From a virus, in the IMG/VR virus record IMGVR_UViG_3300021197_001426, positions 1 through 52,423 of that record: DNA of 52,423 nt; one strand, 5' to 3'. Positions 31,482 through 40,991 of this stretch are shown piece after piece. Numbering within the stretch: position 1 is the stretch's first letter; the number at the start of each line of letters is the position of its first letter. Below the pieces are notes generated by a model. The model saw nothing but the letters and a program-made list of their open reading frames with translations. It was not told the origin of the DNA and ran no database searches. The position numbers were made by a program, and so were the translations under genes.

Positions 31482-34166
31482 TTAGTCCCAATCAAATAAG
31501 TTGTTAAATGTAGTTTTTTGTTTTGTGCTTTCTAAATCATAATCCAACACACCAATCAAGTTGTCTAGTTTGTTGTCAATAATAACTTCTTCCATTGCAT
31601 CACCATCAAACGGCAGTTCCTTGAACCAATCCGGAATACGCAATTCATCTGTAGGATACGCTACACTAGTATAGCCTAGCGGATTCTGTTTTAGTTTACA
31701 AACAATAACTTTCATACCGTCAACAATCTCTTGCGAATATTTGTCACCATTCATACGTTTGAGTGTATTCCAGTTAATGCTTGCTCTAACGTGTCCAGGC
31801 ATGTTTGCTTTGCCTTGCTTTTCTTCAAGTCGCTGATAATGCCCAATCTTGTTTGCACGTTTTGGCGAACCTTTTTCAAATCCCGGACGATCCTTAAACT
31901 CACGTCTAAACTGACTGATAGCTTCTAGCAGCTCTTTTTCAGGTTTTTTCTGTAGTACCATATCAAGCAAATCTTTTAAGAAATCCTGCATAAACACCGG
32001 CGTATCACTACGCTTTAGATCCAACCCCATTGCTTTTACTTTGCCTAGTTTTCCATCTTCATCTGTTCTAAATCCTTCAATGTCGTACACTAGTGCTGCA
32101 TAACGTTTCTTGGTGATAAACAAACCAGTTTCGGCAACAATCTCTCTACCTGCTGCAATAACATCCGATCTACTCTTTGGACAATGAAATGCTTTCAGCA
32201 TCATGTCTGGAAATGTTGTGTTTGCTTGCTCGCATACTTGATCATATAACGTTATTACATTGTCTTTGGTCCACGGAATCTTGCCTGCTGCAATCTCATC
32301 CTTTAACACAGGATATGCACTAAAGTAACATGAATCAGTATCGCCATAAATCATTGCTTTACCAACATGATCATATTCGCCTGTGATAATCTTATTAACT
32401 TCTGCACTCATGTGCTTAACAATAGTACGTCCAGTTAGTGTTGTACTCTGTCCGATGCGTTTGTCAAAGAATCTACAACCAGGATTAAGAATAGCACCAT
32501 ACAAACTGTTCAAGTTAATCTTCTTAACCAACTGTCGTTTGTCCCAGTATTCGATCTCTACTTCGTTCTTAGCGTCTTTTGCTTTTTTAAGATTCTTTTG
32601 TAGATCTTTACGTTCGCTGTACCAACGTTTTAACAGTCCTGGAATAACACCTTCAAACTCGTTTGTAAAGATTGTGCCATTACTACTAAGCATCCATGGT
32701 TGATGACTATCATAAATCAACTTCCATAGTTCTGCTGCACTCAGCACTTCTTCTTGACCATTTTCTAGTTCAAGTGTAAGCATTACGTCACGTTTTTGTT
32801 CCATAACTGCTTCGTATTCTTCTGTTGCAAAACGTCCTTCCCAGCTGCCTGCAAAGCTCTTTTTCTTTAGTGTAGTATCATTGTGAATACGTTCATCACT
32901 AATATCTAAACGTATTTGTCCAACCACAGTTTCAGGACCCATATTTAATGCACGAATGACACTTGGATACAGACTGTTCAAGTCCATACTGCCAACCCAT
33001 TCGTGTACACCTTTCTTTGGAAATGCAACATAGGCACCAGCGGCTTGTGTATTTCCTTCATGCTGTTTTCTATTTGGCACTTGCATACCACGTCTATGAG
33101 ACTCGTTAACAATAGCTTGCTCTGTAAGTGCAACAGCACCCATTGTGGTTTGTAGCAACACAGTGTTTTCGTGTGCTAGTACGTTTGCAAGATCAATAAA
33201 CTTTAGTTTTTTATCTAGCTTGTCTAGCAGTGCAACGTCTTGAATATTGTATTCAATAAACTTTTCAAAGTCGTTGTTGTATAACTGATCAAGTGTACCT
33301 TCATACACTGTTTTGTTTTCACCTACTTCTAGTTCACCAATAGCATCTAGTCTATATGTGTGACGTTCTTCATATGTGTACTTGCGATACAAGTTGAGAT
33401 AATCCATATGCACTCTACCAATAGTGTCATACGTTTCACTTGTTTTGCCAAACTTCTCATATTCTCTACGCTTGGGCTTTTGTCCCCACAAGCAGAATCT
33501 ACGTGTATCATCACTGCTTAATACACGTTTTATTCTATTGATAGTATACGGAACATCATATCCTTCACTGTTCCAACCACTGTGAATGTCTGCATCTTCA
33601 ATGAGATCCAAGAACATACTCAGCATTTCACCTTCGCCCTTTTCGTTGTTGGGAAATAGTATAACACTGTCTCCCCAACGTGCTTTACACATTGCAGTTG
33701 CTTCTTCAAGTGGCATGCCTTTTGGCGGCATTGCTACAGTAACCAGCATACCGTCTAGCCATTGCAAACATACTGTAATAGCAGTAATAGGCATAAACGG
33801 ATCTTCAACAGGAGCAAAGCCACGCTCTGGATCAAAGTCAGTTTCGATATCCCAAAACGCTACATTCAGCTTGGGTGCATCTTGGTTGATGTAGTTTTCA
33901 CTCAAACATTGGAAGATTGGATTGATATCACTTTCGAACAAGTTCTTGCCTTTGTTAATAGCAAGTTCCTTACGAAAGTCTTTTGTATTTTTACAAACAA
34001 TTCTGCTTAGAGTGTTGCCGTAGATACTTTTGTACTTTCCACGTGGATCCTCATAATAAAATGTGTACTTTGATTGATATTCATGGAAATGTCTTTTTCC
34101 ATCCTTGCGTTCGACTACTCGAATAATATCTGAATCTCTATCAAAAAATGCGTCTACGTATGGCAT
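31482..34166 (-). CDS. 43: Family B DNA polymerase (gp43-like)
   Basis: An 894-residue protein, near T4 gp43 (898). Proofreading exonuclease I: FWDIETD (Asp106, Glu108); the polymerase motifs are A DLNSLYPSV (Asp395), B KKINLNSLYGAI (548-559) and C YGDTDS (607-612). It replicates the phage genome with the sliding clamp encoded 2 kb downstream. All catalytic acids are present, so exonuclease and polymerase should be active. A sigma70-like promoter lies just upstream, inside the end of the preceding gene. No intein, split or frameshift is seen. Confidence 0.96.
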   Translation of the reverse strand: MPYVDAFFDRDSDIIRVVERKDGKRHFHEYQSKYTFYYEDPRGKYKSIYGNTLSRIVCKNTKDFRKELAINKGKNLFESDINPIFQCLSENYINQDAPKLNVAFWDIETDFDPERGFAPVEDPFMPITAITVCLQWLDGMLVTVAMPPKGMPLEEATAMCKARWGDSVILFPNNEKGEGEMLSMFLDLIEDADIHSGWNSEGYDVPYTINRIKRVLSSDDTRRFCLWGQKPKRREYEKFGKTSETYDTIGRVHMDYLNLYRKYTYEERHTYRLDAIGELEVGENKTVYEGTLDQLYNNDFEKFIEYNIQDVALLDKLDKKLKFIDLANVLAHENTVLLQTTMGAVALTEQAIVNESHRRGMQVPNRKQHEGNTQAAGAYVAFPKKGVHEWVGSMDLNSLYPSVIRALNMGPETVVGQIRLDISDERIHNDTTLKKKSFAGSWEGRFATEEYEAVMEQKRDVMLTLELENGQEEVLSAAELWKLIYDSHQPWMLSSNGTIFTNEFEGVIPGLLKRWYSERKDLQKNLKKAKDAKNEVEIEYWDKRQLVKKINLNSLYGAILNPGCRFFDKRIGQSTTLTGRTIVKHMSAEVNKIITGEYDHVGKAMIYGDTDSCYFSAYPVLKDEIAAGKIPWTKDNVITLYDQVCEQANTTFPDMMLKAFHCPKSRSDVIAAGREIVAETGLFITKKRYAALVYDIEGFRTDEDGKLGKVKAMGLDLKRSDTPVFMQDFLKDLLDMVLQKKPEKELLEAISQFRREFKDRPGFEKGSPKRANKIGHYQRLEEKQGKANMPGHVRASINWNTLKRMNGDKYSQEIVDGMKVIVCKLKQNPLGYTSVAYPTDELRIPDWFKELPFDGDAMEEVIIDNKLDNLIGVLDYDLESTKQKTTFNNLFDWD

Positions 34167-35197
34167 GAGTTCTCCTTATTATTCACTATACTATATTTCT
34201 TTTCATTTGTCAACTCTTTTGCTTGTGTTACTGCTTTTCTTATTACATTTACAAGTTTTTGTGCTTCTGGCGTAAACTCTGCCTTTATATCAACAACTTC
34301 TGGAAGATTGCCATATGCAATATCATTTACAAAACGTTGATGATTGTACTCACATACTTCTGCCATTTGTTGTGCTACAGCATTATAATCTTTGATTTGT
34401 TTTAGTTGTTCAATCAATCCGTCGATCCTTTGTTCCATTGTATTTAGACAATCAAAGTTATAATCAATAACATTATGAAACAACTTGTATCCTTTGTCTT
34501 CTAGTTTTTTGTTCAAGTTTTTAGCACCAACAAGTATGCTAGGCATTTTCCATAGCATAGGCATCCAGGTTTTTTCTGTATGCAATACTATTTCATCTGT
34601 GCTTTCTGGTGTAATAAGGAACAACGATTTTTTCCATACATCAACTGGTGGCGGCGGATTAGTGTCACTGTCAAACACAAAGTCAGGATCAAACTCTTTG
34701 CTTTCTACAAATCTATCTACTTGTTTATGCCAGTTAGGTGTATTGGGTATTTTGTCCCAGATATCTTCTAATCGCTTGTAGTAGATTTCTCCATGTAAAT
34801 CACTGTTTAACAAGCGTTCTACAAGTGTATCTTTATGCGGCCTATATGTAAGAGTTTGACAGTGATATAACTGTTCCGGTATATGTGGTATTTCTTTATA
34901 TTGTTGCCAGCCCAAGAACTGATCAAACTCAGGCCAAGGTGCATGAAAACTTGAATCGTTGTGCCTTGGATGTATAATATTACAATGATATACCAGTCTA
35001 CCTTGTTTGTACAAATCGTCGTAGATTTGTCTTTCAATAGGATCACGTATTATCATATATTTTATAAAATCAAATGCAACACCTTCTTCACTCCACCCAA
35101 GTATGTGTAGTTTATCAAATTCTTTATAGCGCAAACTTTTGATATCAATATCTAAACGTACAGTAGGTTCATAAAGTACACTTGTAACTATGTCCAT
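34154..35197 (-). CDS. Putative glycosyltransferase-like phage protein, copy 2
   Basis: A 347-residue protein. CQTLTYRPHKDTLVERLLN and the C-terminal block FLITPESTDEIVLHTEKTW followed by MPSILVGAKN and DKGYKLF resemble the 20153-21430 protein and, more loosely, GT10/exostosin-type transferases (Glu, E-K-x-W, P-x-I order). It overlaps the radical SAM gene upstream by 10 bases and contains the DNA polymerase promoter near its 3' end. I am not certain of the family. Confidence 0.55.
   Translation of the reverse strand: MDIVTSVLYEPTVRLDIDIKSLRYKEFDKLHILGWSEEGVAFDFIKYMIIRDPIERQIYDDLYKQGRLVYHCNIIHPRHNDSSFHAPWPEFDQFLGWQQYKEIPHIPEQLYHCQTLTYRPHKDTLVERLLNSDLHGEIYYKRLEDIWDKIPNTPNWHKQVDRFVESKEFDPDFVFDSDTNPPPPVDVWKKSLFLITPESTDEIVLHTEKTWMPMLWKMPSILVGAKNLNKKLEDKGYKLFHNVIDYNFDCLNTMEQRIDGLIEQLKQIKDYNAVAQQMAEVCEYNHQRFVNDIAYGNLPEVVDIKAEFTPEAQKLVNVIRKAVTQAKELTNEKKYSIVNNKENSCHT
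34185..34213 (-). promoter_or_regulatory. Sigma70-like promoter for DNA polymerase
   Basis: Minus strand TTGACA (34208-34213), 17-base spacer, TATAGT (34185-34190), then AAGGAG and the ATG 19 bases downstream of the -10. It lies inside the 3' end of the 34154-35197 gene. Confidence 0.78.
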
Positions 35198-36042
35198 TGT
35201 AAATCCTTTTTTATTGCTAATGGTGCAATGTTATGTGTTTTGTAGCTTTGTGGACATAACTCGCATTGTGGCATAGGATTGTGCAATGTTTCAAAAAACT
35301 CTGTTAAATCGTCATCAGGATCAGCACCGCTATATTGCTCTAATAAATCGATTGCATATTCCTCTAATGGAAACTGTTTGATCAAGTCTGCACTTACACT
35401 GGTTAAGTGACATTGATACATTTTGCCTTTATTAAAATGTGTACACGGAGGTTCTCCGCCTAAACATACTTTGTGTGCTAATGTACTGTTACTTCTATGA
35501 AACTGCCATTTATTGTTTTTAACGCCTTTTTTTGCACTGCTTATAAAATCTGTAGTTTGATACAATATAAAGTATGGACGATTGCTATTATGTGCTACAT
35601 ATCGTGTCTCGTCCTCAAAATTCACAACTTTATAAGGTTTTTCATTTAAAACCTCTTTTATGCTGTTTTCGATGTCTTTTTGTAAATTGGTATCGTGTAT
35701 GCTTATATCAATATACCAGCCTAAATCAATAAGTTTTTTACAAATGTCTATTTTATTTTTTATCAGTGTGCCATTTGTACTTACATAATGTTGATTTGCA
35801 TTTGGCCACAACTGTTTTAATCCATCAGCCCAGTTTACAATATCAGGATTGGTAAAAGGTTCACCACCGTGTATTGTTACAACGTTTATTTTGACTAACT
35901 TGCTCCATTTTTCATATTTGTGTTTGTAATCGTCAAAACGAAAATGATTGCGAAAGAAATAGTTATTAAAACTTTCGCAACCATTACATGTTAAGTTACA
36001 AACATTGGTGATATTAAATGCACCATCAAATATTTGATACAT
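35188..36042 (-). CDS. Radical SAM protein with C-terminal auxiliary Cys, copy A
   Basis: A 284-residue protein. CNLTCNGC (Cys15, Cys19, Cys22) starts almost at the N terminus, IHGGEPFTN and VSTNGT follow. After the core come CLGGEPPCTHFNKGKMYQCH and QCELCPQ, a twitch/SPASM-like set of extra Cys. The same layout is found in the 36352-37251 protein, so the two are paralogues. It is coupled to the GT-like gene downstream. Expected to bind an extra Fe-S cluster. The substrate is unknown. Confidence 0.8.
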   Translation of the reverse strand: MYQIFDGAFNITNVCNLTCNGCESFNNYFFRNHFRFDDYKHKYEKWSKLVKINVVTIHGGEPFTNPDIVNWADGLKQLWPNANQHYVSTNGTLIKNKIDICKKLIDLGWYIDISIHDTNLQKDIENSIKEVLNEKPYKVVNFEDETRYVAHNSNRPYFILYQTTDFISSAKKGVKNNKWQFHRSNSTLAHKVCLGGEPPCTHFNKGKMYQCHLTSVSADLIKQFPLEEYAIDLLEQYSGADPDDDLTEFFETLHNPMPQCELCPQSYKTHNIAPLAIKKDLQWT

Positions 36043-36308
36043 TAGGCGTCCGTGTCGTATCCTGTTGTTGCAACAATAGTTTCAAGATCTTCAAACTCGT
36101 CTTGTACACGACCCCAGTCGCGCTTTTGTGCAACCTTAATAGCTTTGTTGATAAGACTTGGTTTTACATTTAGTTCTTCTGCAACTGCTTTCACAGTTTC
36201 TTTTAGACCTCCTTGCAAGTCTTCAATCTCTTGTAGTACTGTCACGCCTTCTTTAACCAGCCGTTCTAGTTTTGCTTTTTCTTCTGTACCGTAAACTCTA
36301 TCGCTCAT
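36042..36308 (-). CDS. DsbA-like DNA-binding protein (late transcription)
   Basis: An 88-residue protein, same size as T4 DsbA (89). LERLVKEGVTVLQEIEDLQG, then VAEELNVKPSLINKAIKVAQ and an acidic C terminus follow the DsbA pattern (helical start, ELxVxxxxxNKxI helix-turn-helix-like). T4 DsbA is a double-stranded-DNA-binding protein that enhances late transcription. Its promoter (36332-36360) is a near-consensus sigma70 type. The call is from memory of the family pattern. Confidence 0.6.
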   Translation of the reverse strand: MSDRVYGTEEKAKLERLVKEGVTVLQEIEDLQGGLKETVKAVAEELNVKPSLINKAIKVAQKRDWGRVQDEFEDLETIVATTGYDTDA

Positions 36309-36331
36309 GCAACACTCCTTTTGTTTATTTG

Positions 36332-36360
36332 ATTATACACTATAATGTGTACTAAGTCAA
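36332..36360 (-). promoter_or_regulatory. Strong sigma70-like promoter for the DsbA-like gene
   Basis: Minus strand TTGACT (36355-36360), 17-base spacer, perfect TATAAT (36332-36337), then AAAAGGAG and the ATG. The -35 overlaps the end of the upstream radical SAM gene. Confidence 0.85.
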
Positions 36361-37251
36361 TCCAATTTTACTTTTGTTTTTAACGTTTTCTATTGCTGTC
36401 CATTTGTTGTTGCTAGGACATAACGCACATTGATCAATACTGTTCTTTGTTAGAGTGGTTAGATCATTTTCTACACTTTCATCACTCCAACTTATTGGTG
36501 TATACGCATTTATTAAATCTGCGTGTTCTTGTTTTACTTTGTATGTTTTTACAAACTCTTTAGCACCAACGATTGTTCCGCATTTATACATCTGCCCTTT
36601 GTATATGTAATGACAATCGTTTGAAACACACATCATGTGTGCAATTTTTGGATTACTATCGTATAGCTCCCATTGATTGTTTTTATAAGCATTTACACCC
36701 CATTGTTTGAACTTGTAAGGAGCTGCTACAACAGCAACTATTTTATCGTCTATAATATAAAATACATCAAAATCTTCATCGTAATATTCGGGAGAATCTG
36801 TTGGAGGAATATTAGTTTTTTTATAAACTTTATTACCTATAATTGTTTCTATATCTTTACAACTTTTTTCAAAGTGATCTACAGTATGTGCATGAACTTC
36901 TAGTATTACATTTTTATCCCACCAGTTGAGTATGTTTGATACATGTTTCATTATCATTGTGCCATTTGTGCAAACTTTAAAGTCTTTGCAGTTTGGAAAA
37001 AGATTTCTTATGTTAACTACCCAGTTGTTTACATCAGGATTGCTTAAAGGTTCTCCTCCTATAATGCTCATATCTTCAGGCTCAACAAGTTTACTCCACT
37101 CAACTGCATCAGCTGAATAGTTAGAAAACTTGTCATGTCCTTTGATTAAAAAGTTGTTGTAACTTAAACAGTTATCACACCCAAGATTGCAAGTATGACT
37201 GATATAAAATTGTACTGTTCCTAGTTTAACTTTATTTTTTATTTCTTGCAT
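36352..37251 (-). CDS. Radical SAM protein with C-terminal auxiliary Cys, copy B
   Basis: A 299-residue protein. CNLGCDNC (Cys21, Cys25, Cys28), IIGGEPLSN and VCTNGT form the core. The C-terminal MMCVSNDCHYIYKGQMYKCG and QCALCPSN match the auxiliary set of the 35188-36042 protein. The two lie on either side of the DsbA-like gene. It overlaps the GNAT-like gene upstream by 13 bases. Function unknown; peptide or small-molecule modification is likely from family habit. Confidence 0.8.
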   Translation of the reverse strand: MQEIKNKVKLGTVQFYISHTCNLGCDNCLSYNNFLIKGHDKFSNYSADAVEWSKLVEPEDMSIIGGEPLSNPDVNNWVVNIRNLFPNCKDFKVCTNGTMIMKHVSNILNWWDKNVILEVHAHTVDHFEKSCKDIETIIGNKVYKKTNIPPTDSPEYYDEDFDVFYIIDDKIVAVVAAPYKFKQWGVNAYKNNQWELYDSNPKIAHMMCVSNDCHYIYKGQMYKCGTIVGAKEFVKTYKVKQEHADLINAYTPISWSDESVENDLTTLTKNSIDQCALCPSNNKWTAIENVKNKSKIGLT

Positions 37252-37661
37252 GAGCCTAATATTTCATATCCTTGAATACGACTTTTATAGTCGTGATGAT
37301 CTCCTAAGTATAGATACTTATATCCTTGCGACTTGTAATAGGCCGGAACATGATAACTAAATCTCCAACCAACACTATCTTCAGGATTGCTGTAATCCCA
37401 TGCAAACTGATCACTGAATGCAACTTTATCTGTTGTATATACTCTTGTTTGTTCCCATGCTACAAGTTTATCATTTATATACAAGCAATGAAAATCGTTT
37501 TGTAAGATATCATCACTGTACAATGGATATACACTATCAAAGTTTTTGTATTTGCAGTAAGTGTTGTATATGTGTGCTGCTTCATCCCAACTGGGTTTGT
37601 GCAAAAAAATATCAGGATCTAGTTTGTATTTTACTTTGGATAAATCAATTCTACCGTACAT
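37239..37661 (-). CDS. GNAT-like acyl- or aminoacyl-transferase fold protein
   Basis: A 140-residue protein. LVAWEQTRVYTTDKVAFSDQ, then WRFSYHVPAYYKSQGYKYLY resembles the core beta strands and the helix of GNAT or leucyl/arginyl-transferase-type folds (the stretch around YYKSQGYKYLYLGD). I cannot tell acetyl from aminoacyl transfer. It overlaps both neighbours and lies in the second radical SAM group. Confidence 0.5.
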   Translation of the reverse strand: MYGRIDLSKVKYKLDPDIFLHKPSWDEAAHIYNTYCKYKNFDSVYPLYSDDILQNDFHCLYINDKLVAWEQTRVYTTDKVAFSDQFAWDYSNPEDSVGWRFSYHVPAYYKSQGYKYLYLGDHHDYKSRIQGYEILGSCKK

Positions 37662-38340
37662 AGTACCCGAGCCGCCTTTCGTTTAAATACGGCTCCATGT
37701 CTTCCATCCAGTCATCATACGGATTATCTATCCAAGTGTATCCTTGATCGACTAGTTTGTCTTTTTCAAACTGTGTAGTATCATGCCATATAGGAATATA
37801 TTCATTCCACTTACTAATCGATGTACCATCTGGATTGCCACTAGGACGAAAATGCAACTCAATAGGATTGTCGCCTTTGTATTCAATGTTGATATACTTT
37901 ACATTATTTATATTAGCAATAGCTTTGGGAATGGTTGGTGTATAATCACTGCGTATCCATTTATTAAACTTTACAACATTTGATTTCCGGTTCCATCCTT
38001 GCCAGCAGTGTAAAGGTTTCCATGTACCGTTGATATTTTCGTATGTAGCACTGTAATGATTGCCTTCTAAGTATTCGCACCAAAAGTAACCCGGAGGTGT
38101 GCTGGTACAATCACCTTGTTTTAATACTTTTATAGTTGTACACACACCCATGCCTATAAGATTGTATATAGGACGTATTACATATTCGCCTGTGCTGGGT
38201 ATTCTTACACCCCCTGGACCACAACTATAGCCCATAGTTTCTGCTAGATAAAGTTTATTCCACCATTTGTGATGTTGTGGATATTTTAGATAAAGTTCGT
38301 GCTCGTCTAAATCGTACTCGTCCACTATTATTGAAACCAT
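37651..38340 (-). CDS. Conserved phage protein of unknown fold, ATP-grasp-like hint
   Basis: A 229-residue protein. KLYLAETMGYSCGPGGVRIP followed by YVIRPIYNLIGMG has the look of an R-x-x-x-N-x-x-G-M nucleotide-binding region as in ATP-grasp ligases, but the later metal-binding motif is not clear. The C-terminal part is aromatic-rich (WIDNPYDDWMEDMEPYL). It overlaps the 887-residue gene upstream by 13 bases. It might ligate or transfer a group with the GNAT-like protein next to it; this is speculative. Confidence 0.5.
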   Translation of the reverse strand: MVSIIVDEYDLDEHELYLKYPQHHKWWNKLYLAETMGYSCGPGGVRIPSTGEYVIRPIYNLIGMGVCTTIKVLKQGDCTSTPPGYFWCEYLEGNHYSATYENINGTWKPLHCWQGWNRKSNVVKFNKWIRSDYTPTIPKAIANINNVKYINIEYKGDNPIELHFRPSGNPDGTSISKWNEYIPIWHDTTQFEKDKLVDQGYTWIDNPYDDWMEDMEPYLNERRLGYYVR

Positions 38341-40991
38341 TGATCGCTGTTGTTTAGTTTCCAGTCAGCAATTATATCTTCAAACTTTGGCGCACTATAT
38401 CCTCTACGCTCGGCTCTTTCACCTTCAAATGTTTCTTCAAAATCTGCAATGATTTGTAAAAACTCTTCTTGTTGTTCCGGTGATGCACCTGGAGTTGCTA
38501 ATACAATATTATTGATTTCATCTAGTATATACATTACTGCGCCAACACTATCAAAGTTAGATTTACTAATCTTTGCTCTAAAGGCTGCAATATTATTTGC
38601 TGCGGGTTCGTTACGCATTGTAGAAAATGCTCTCATAGCAGGCGTGCTTATACCTTCTCGTGTAATATCAACATCTTCTCCAATAGCAAGTTTAAGTGCT
38701 TCAACAAATTCACCATCATTGTTGAGTTTCCAACTACTATCCTCTGCATCAACATCGTCGATTAAGTTGCTACCGTATTTTGCTTTGTATCTTTCATTTA
38801 CTTGTAAGTAATCTTCTCTATTTCTTATTTGTGCAATCAACGCACCTAATAGATTATCATCAGTTCCCCAACCAAACCATCCAGGTTCCATACTTTCTTT
38901 AAATATTTGGGCCATCAGTGTTGGTGCAGCATATGGAATGCCTATTTTACCCATGATAGATTTAAAGCCATCTGGAATATTGTTTTGATCACCTTCTACA
39001 TAGTTTTCTAATTCGCTTACTTGTGTAATATCTTCGTCTAGCCAGTTGCCGTGTGTACTTTGATATCCGCGATAAACTCTGTCATATACTCTTTGTAGTT
39101 CTGTGTCTGGAGATATTTGTCCAAGTTCTGCCAATGCAGCATTTCGTGCATCAGGACTGAATAATCTGTTTATAAGATCAGTTTCGAGTTCTGTATTTTC
39201 GACATCATCATCATCGCTTCCGAATCCGTCTGATTGTTCACTTTCGTCTCTATACCTACTATCAAAATGAACATTAGCAGCACCTTCGATATCTTGAGAT
39301 TCATCTCCAATAAGCCAAAGTCTATCGTCCATAACTTGTCCGTGTATCCATTGTGCAACAGATTCTTCACTTGAACCATTTGCTACAAGCACCGCAGCTC
39401 CTTCACTTATACCTAGCAAACGTCTCGGACCTAGTGATTTAAACTGTGATTCACTGAACGGATCTTGCATTGTATAAAACGCTGTCATTTCTGGAACACG
39501 ATCGTTTATTACTGTTACAATAATAGCGCCGCCCATTGCACGGTGTTCTTCATTGGCTTCAATGTTTAGATCAGGAACAGTTCCACCAGATAGTTCAATC
39601 GCTGCCTTCAATGCATCATCAATAACTAATACATCGTTAACTTCACGTCTGCCTTTGTTGACCACAGGAAACCCATTACTATCTAACTGTTTAACAACAG
39701 TATAGGTGTCCTCATCGATACTAACATCCATGCTATCAGTGTCTTGTCCCCAAACAATAGATGCATACAACAGTTTTGGATTTATTCTTCTTAATGCAGT
39801 AAGTCGTCTTATAACTAGGGCTTGATAATCAGCTTCGCTAAGTTCATCAACTAGCTGTGTTGATAGATCTTCAAACTGTGCATCGTATGCTTCCTCAACT
39901 TGGTCCCAATCTCCTGCTGTGTTTAGTTGATTCATTAGATCGCTGATCTTTTCACGATCATATCCAAATCCTCGACCACTTGGTATAATACCTGCAACAA
40001 TACTATTTTCAAATGCCTGATTCATTGCAGTAACCCATGCTGTTGTAGTAGTCGCATCTAATGTAGGTGTATCGACTACATCTGGAGCATTTCTTGCTGC
40101 ATTAGCTTCAGAGTCTTGTTGTTTAAACTTGGCTATTAATCCTGTTGCAAGTTGTCTAAAATATTCGTAAAGTTGTTGTGCTTCTTGCTTCGCCGACCCA
40201 TTGCGCCAGTTTGGTGGAGAAAACTCCATTTCTTCGCCATTTGCAAGAGTAGCAGTCAATCCGTTACTTATTTTAAGAACAACTCCTCTTTTCCATACTT
40301 CTTCTAGCCAAATAGATCCAAACTGATTCTGTCTTTCATAGATGGTTACCATCATTCTATTAAGTTCAGTTAGTCTTGCGTTTTGACTTTGTTGTATTCC
40401 TTGTGTGTTTTCTTCACGTTTGTTGAGTAGTTCTTGTAGAATAAAATACCAGCCACTAAAGCCAATAGCAGCAATCATTTGTGCTGTATCAGTCACTTGT
40501 TCAACTGGGGTATCAATAACATGATTTACATCAACTTCTTGTCCTTCCCAGGTAGCAGCAGTATTTTGATTTCCAGGAGTTGTGCCATCATTGCCTATTT
40601 GTAGCAATCCTGCCATAGATCCGCTTCCAGCTGGAAAAAGACTAGTACTAATAAGATAGCGAATATCTTTTTCTCGTAGTTCTCCTAAAGCAGTGTTTAG
40701 TTCGTTTGGATTATTAACTTGTATGTTGATACTATTTTTCCAAGTTCTAATAGCATCGTCTAATGTTTGATCCCAAGTTCCTGACTCATCACCTGACCAT
40801 GCAGGCCCAGCAGTTTGAAAACTGCCATTTTGTGTTTTTCCTGTTACAAGAGTATGCTTCCTTAAAGCTCGTTTGATTTCTACAACATGACTGCCATCTG
40901 GATTACCAGGATTATTCATTGAAAGTCCTGGACCTGCTGCTGTCCTAAATTGTTTTAAAACATTTTCAACGATGAACTCGTTTAGTTTCAT
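38328..40991 (-). CDS. Large virion-type protein with capsid-targeting-like N terminus
   Basis: An 887-residue protein, acidic. MKLNEFIVENVLKQF resembles T4 capsid-targeting sequences (T4 IPIII: MKTYQEFIAE), with I-V-E as a prohead-protease-like site. Residues about 20-110 have the layout of a peptidoglycan-binding domain (VVEIKRALRKH ... WDQTLDDAIRTWKNS). The rest is helical and acidic with no enzyme motif recognised. It begins a run of related genes through 48.2 kb. Likely an internal head or tail-tube-ejected protein; this is inference from the N terminus. Confidence 0.65.
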   Translation of the reverse strand: MKLNEFIVENVLKQFRTAAGPGLSMNNPGNPDGSHVVEIKRALRKHTLVTGKTQNGSFQTAGPAWSGDESGTWDQTLDDAIRTWKNSINIQVNNPNELNTALGELREKDIRYLISTSLFPAGSGSMAGLLQIGNDGTTPGNQNTAATWEGQEVDVNHVIDTPVEQVTDTAQMIAAIGFSGWYFILQELLNKREENTQGIQQSQNARLTELNRMMVTIYERQNQFGSIWLEEVWKRGVVLKISNGLTATLANGEEMEFSPPNWRNGSAKQEAQQLYEYFRQLATGLIAKFKQQDSEANAARNAPDVVDTPTLDATTTTAWVTAMNQAFENSIVAGIIPSGRGFGYDREKISDLMNQLNTAGDWDQVEEAYDAQFEDLSTQLVDELSEADYQALVIRRLTALRRINPKLLYASIVWGQDTDSMDVSIDEDTYTVVKQLDSNGFPVVNKGRREVNDVLVIDDALKAAIELSGGTVPDLNIEANEEHRAMGGAIIVTVINDRVPEMTAFYTMQDPFSESQFKSLGPRRLLGISEGAAVLVANGSSEESVAQWIHGQVMDDRLWLIGDESQDIEGAANVHFDSRYRDESEQSDGFGSDDDDVENTELETDLINRLFSPDARNAALAELGQISPDTELQRVYDRVYRGYQSTHGNWLDEDITQVSELENYVEGDQNNIPDGFKSIMGKIGIPYAAPTLMAQIFKESMEPGWFGWGTDDNLLGALIAQIRNREDYLQVNERYKAKYGSNLIDDVDAEDSSWKLNNDGEFVEALKLAIGEDVDITREGISTPAMRAFSTMRNEPAANNIAAFRAKISKSNFDSVGAVMYILDEINNIVLATPGASPEQQEEFLQIIADFEETFEGERAERRGYSAPKFEDIIADWKLNNSDQWFQ

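Noticed and set aside
37905-37912. Second exact TATAAATA motif
   Set aside because: It is inside the 37651-38340 gene, about 250 bases from the next start, so probably chance in AT-rich sequence.
38350-38811. Plus-strand open frame of 153 codons
   Set aside because: It lies opposite the 887-residue gene, is Ser-rich as expected of an antisense frame, and has no ribosome-binding site. The same applies to the other plus-strand frames in the window.
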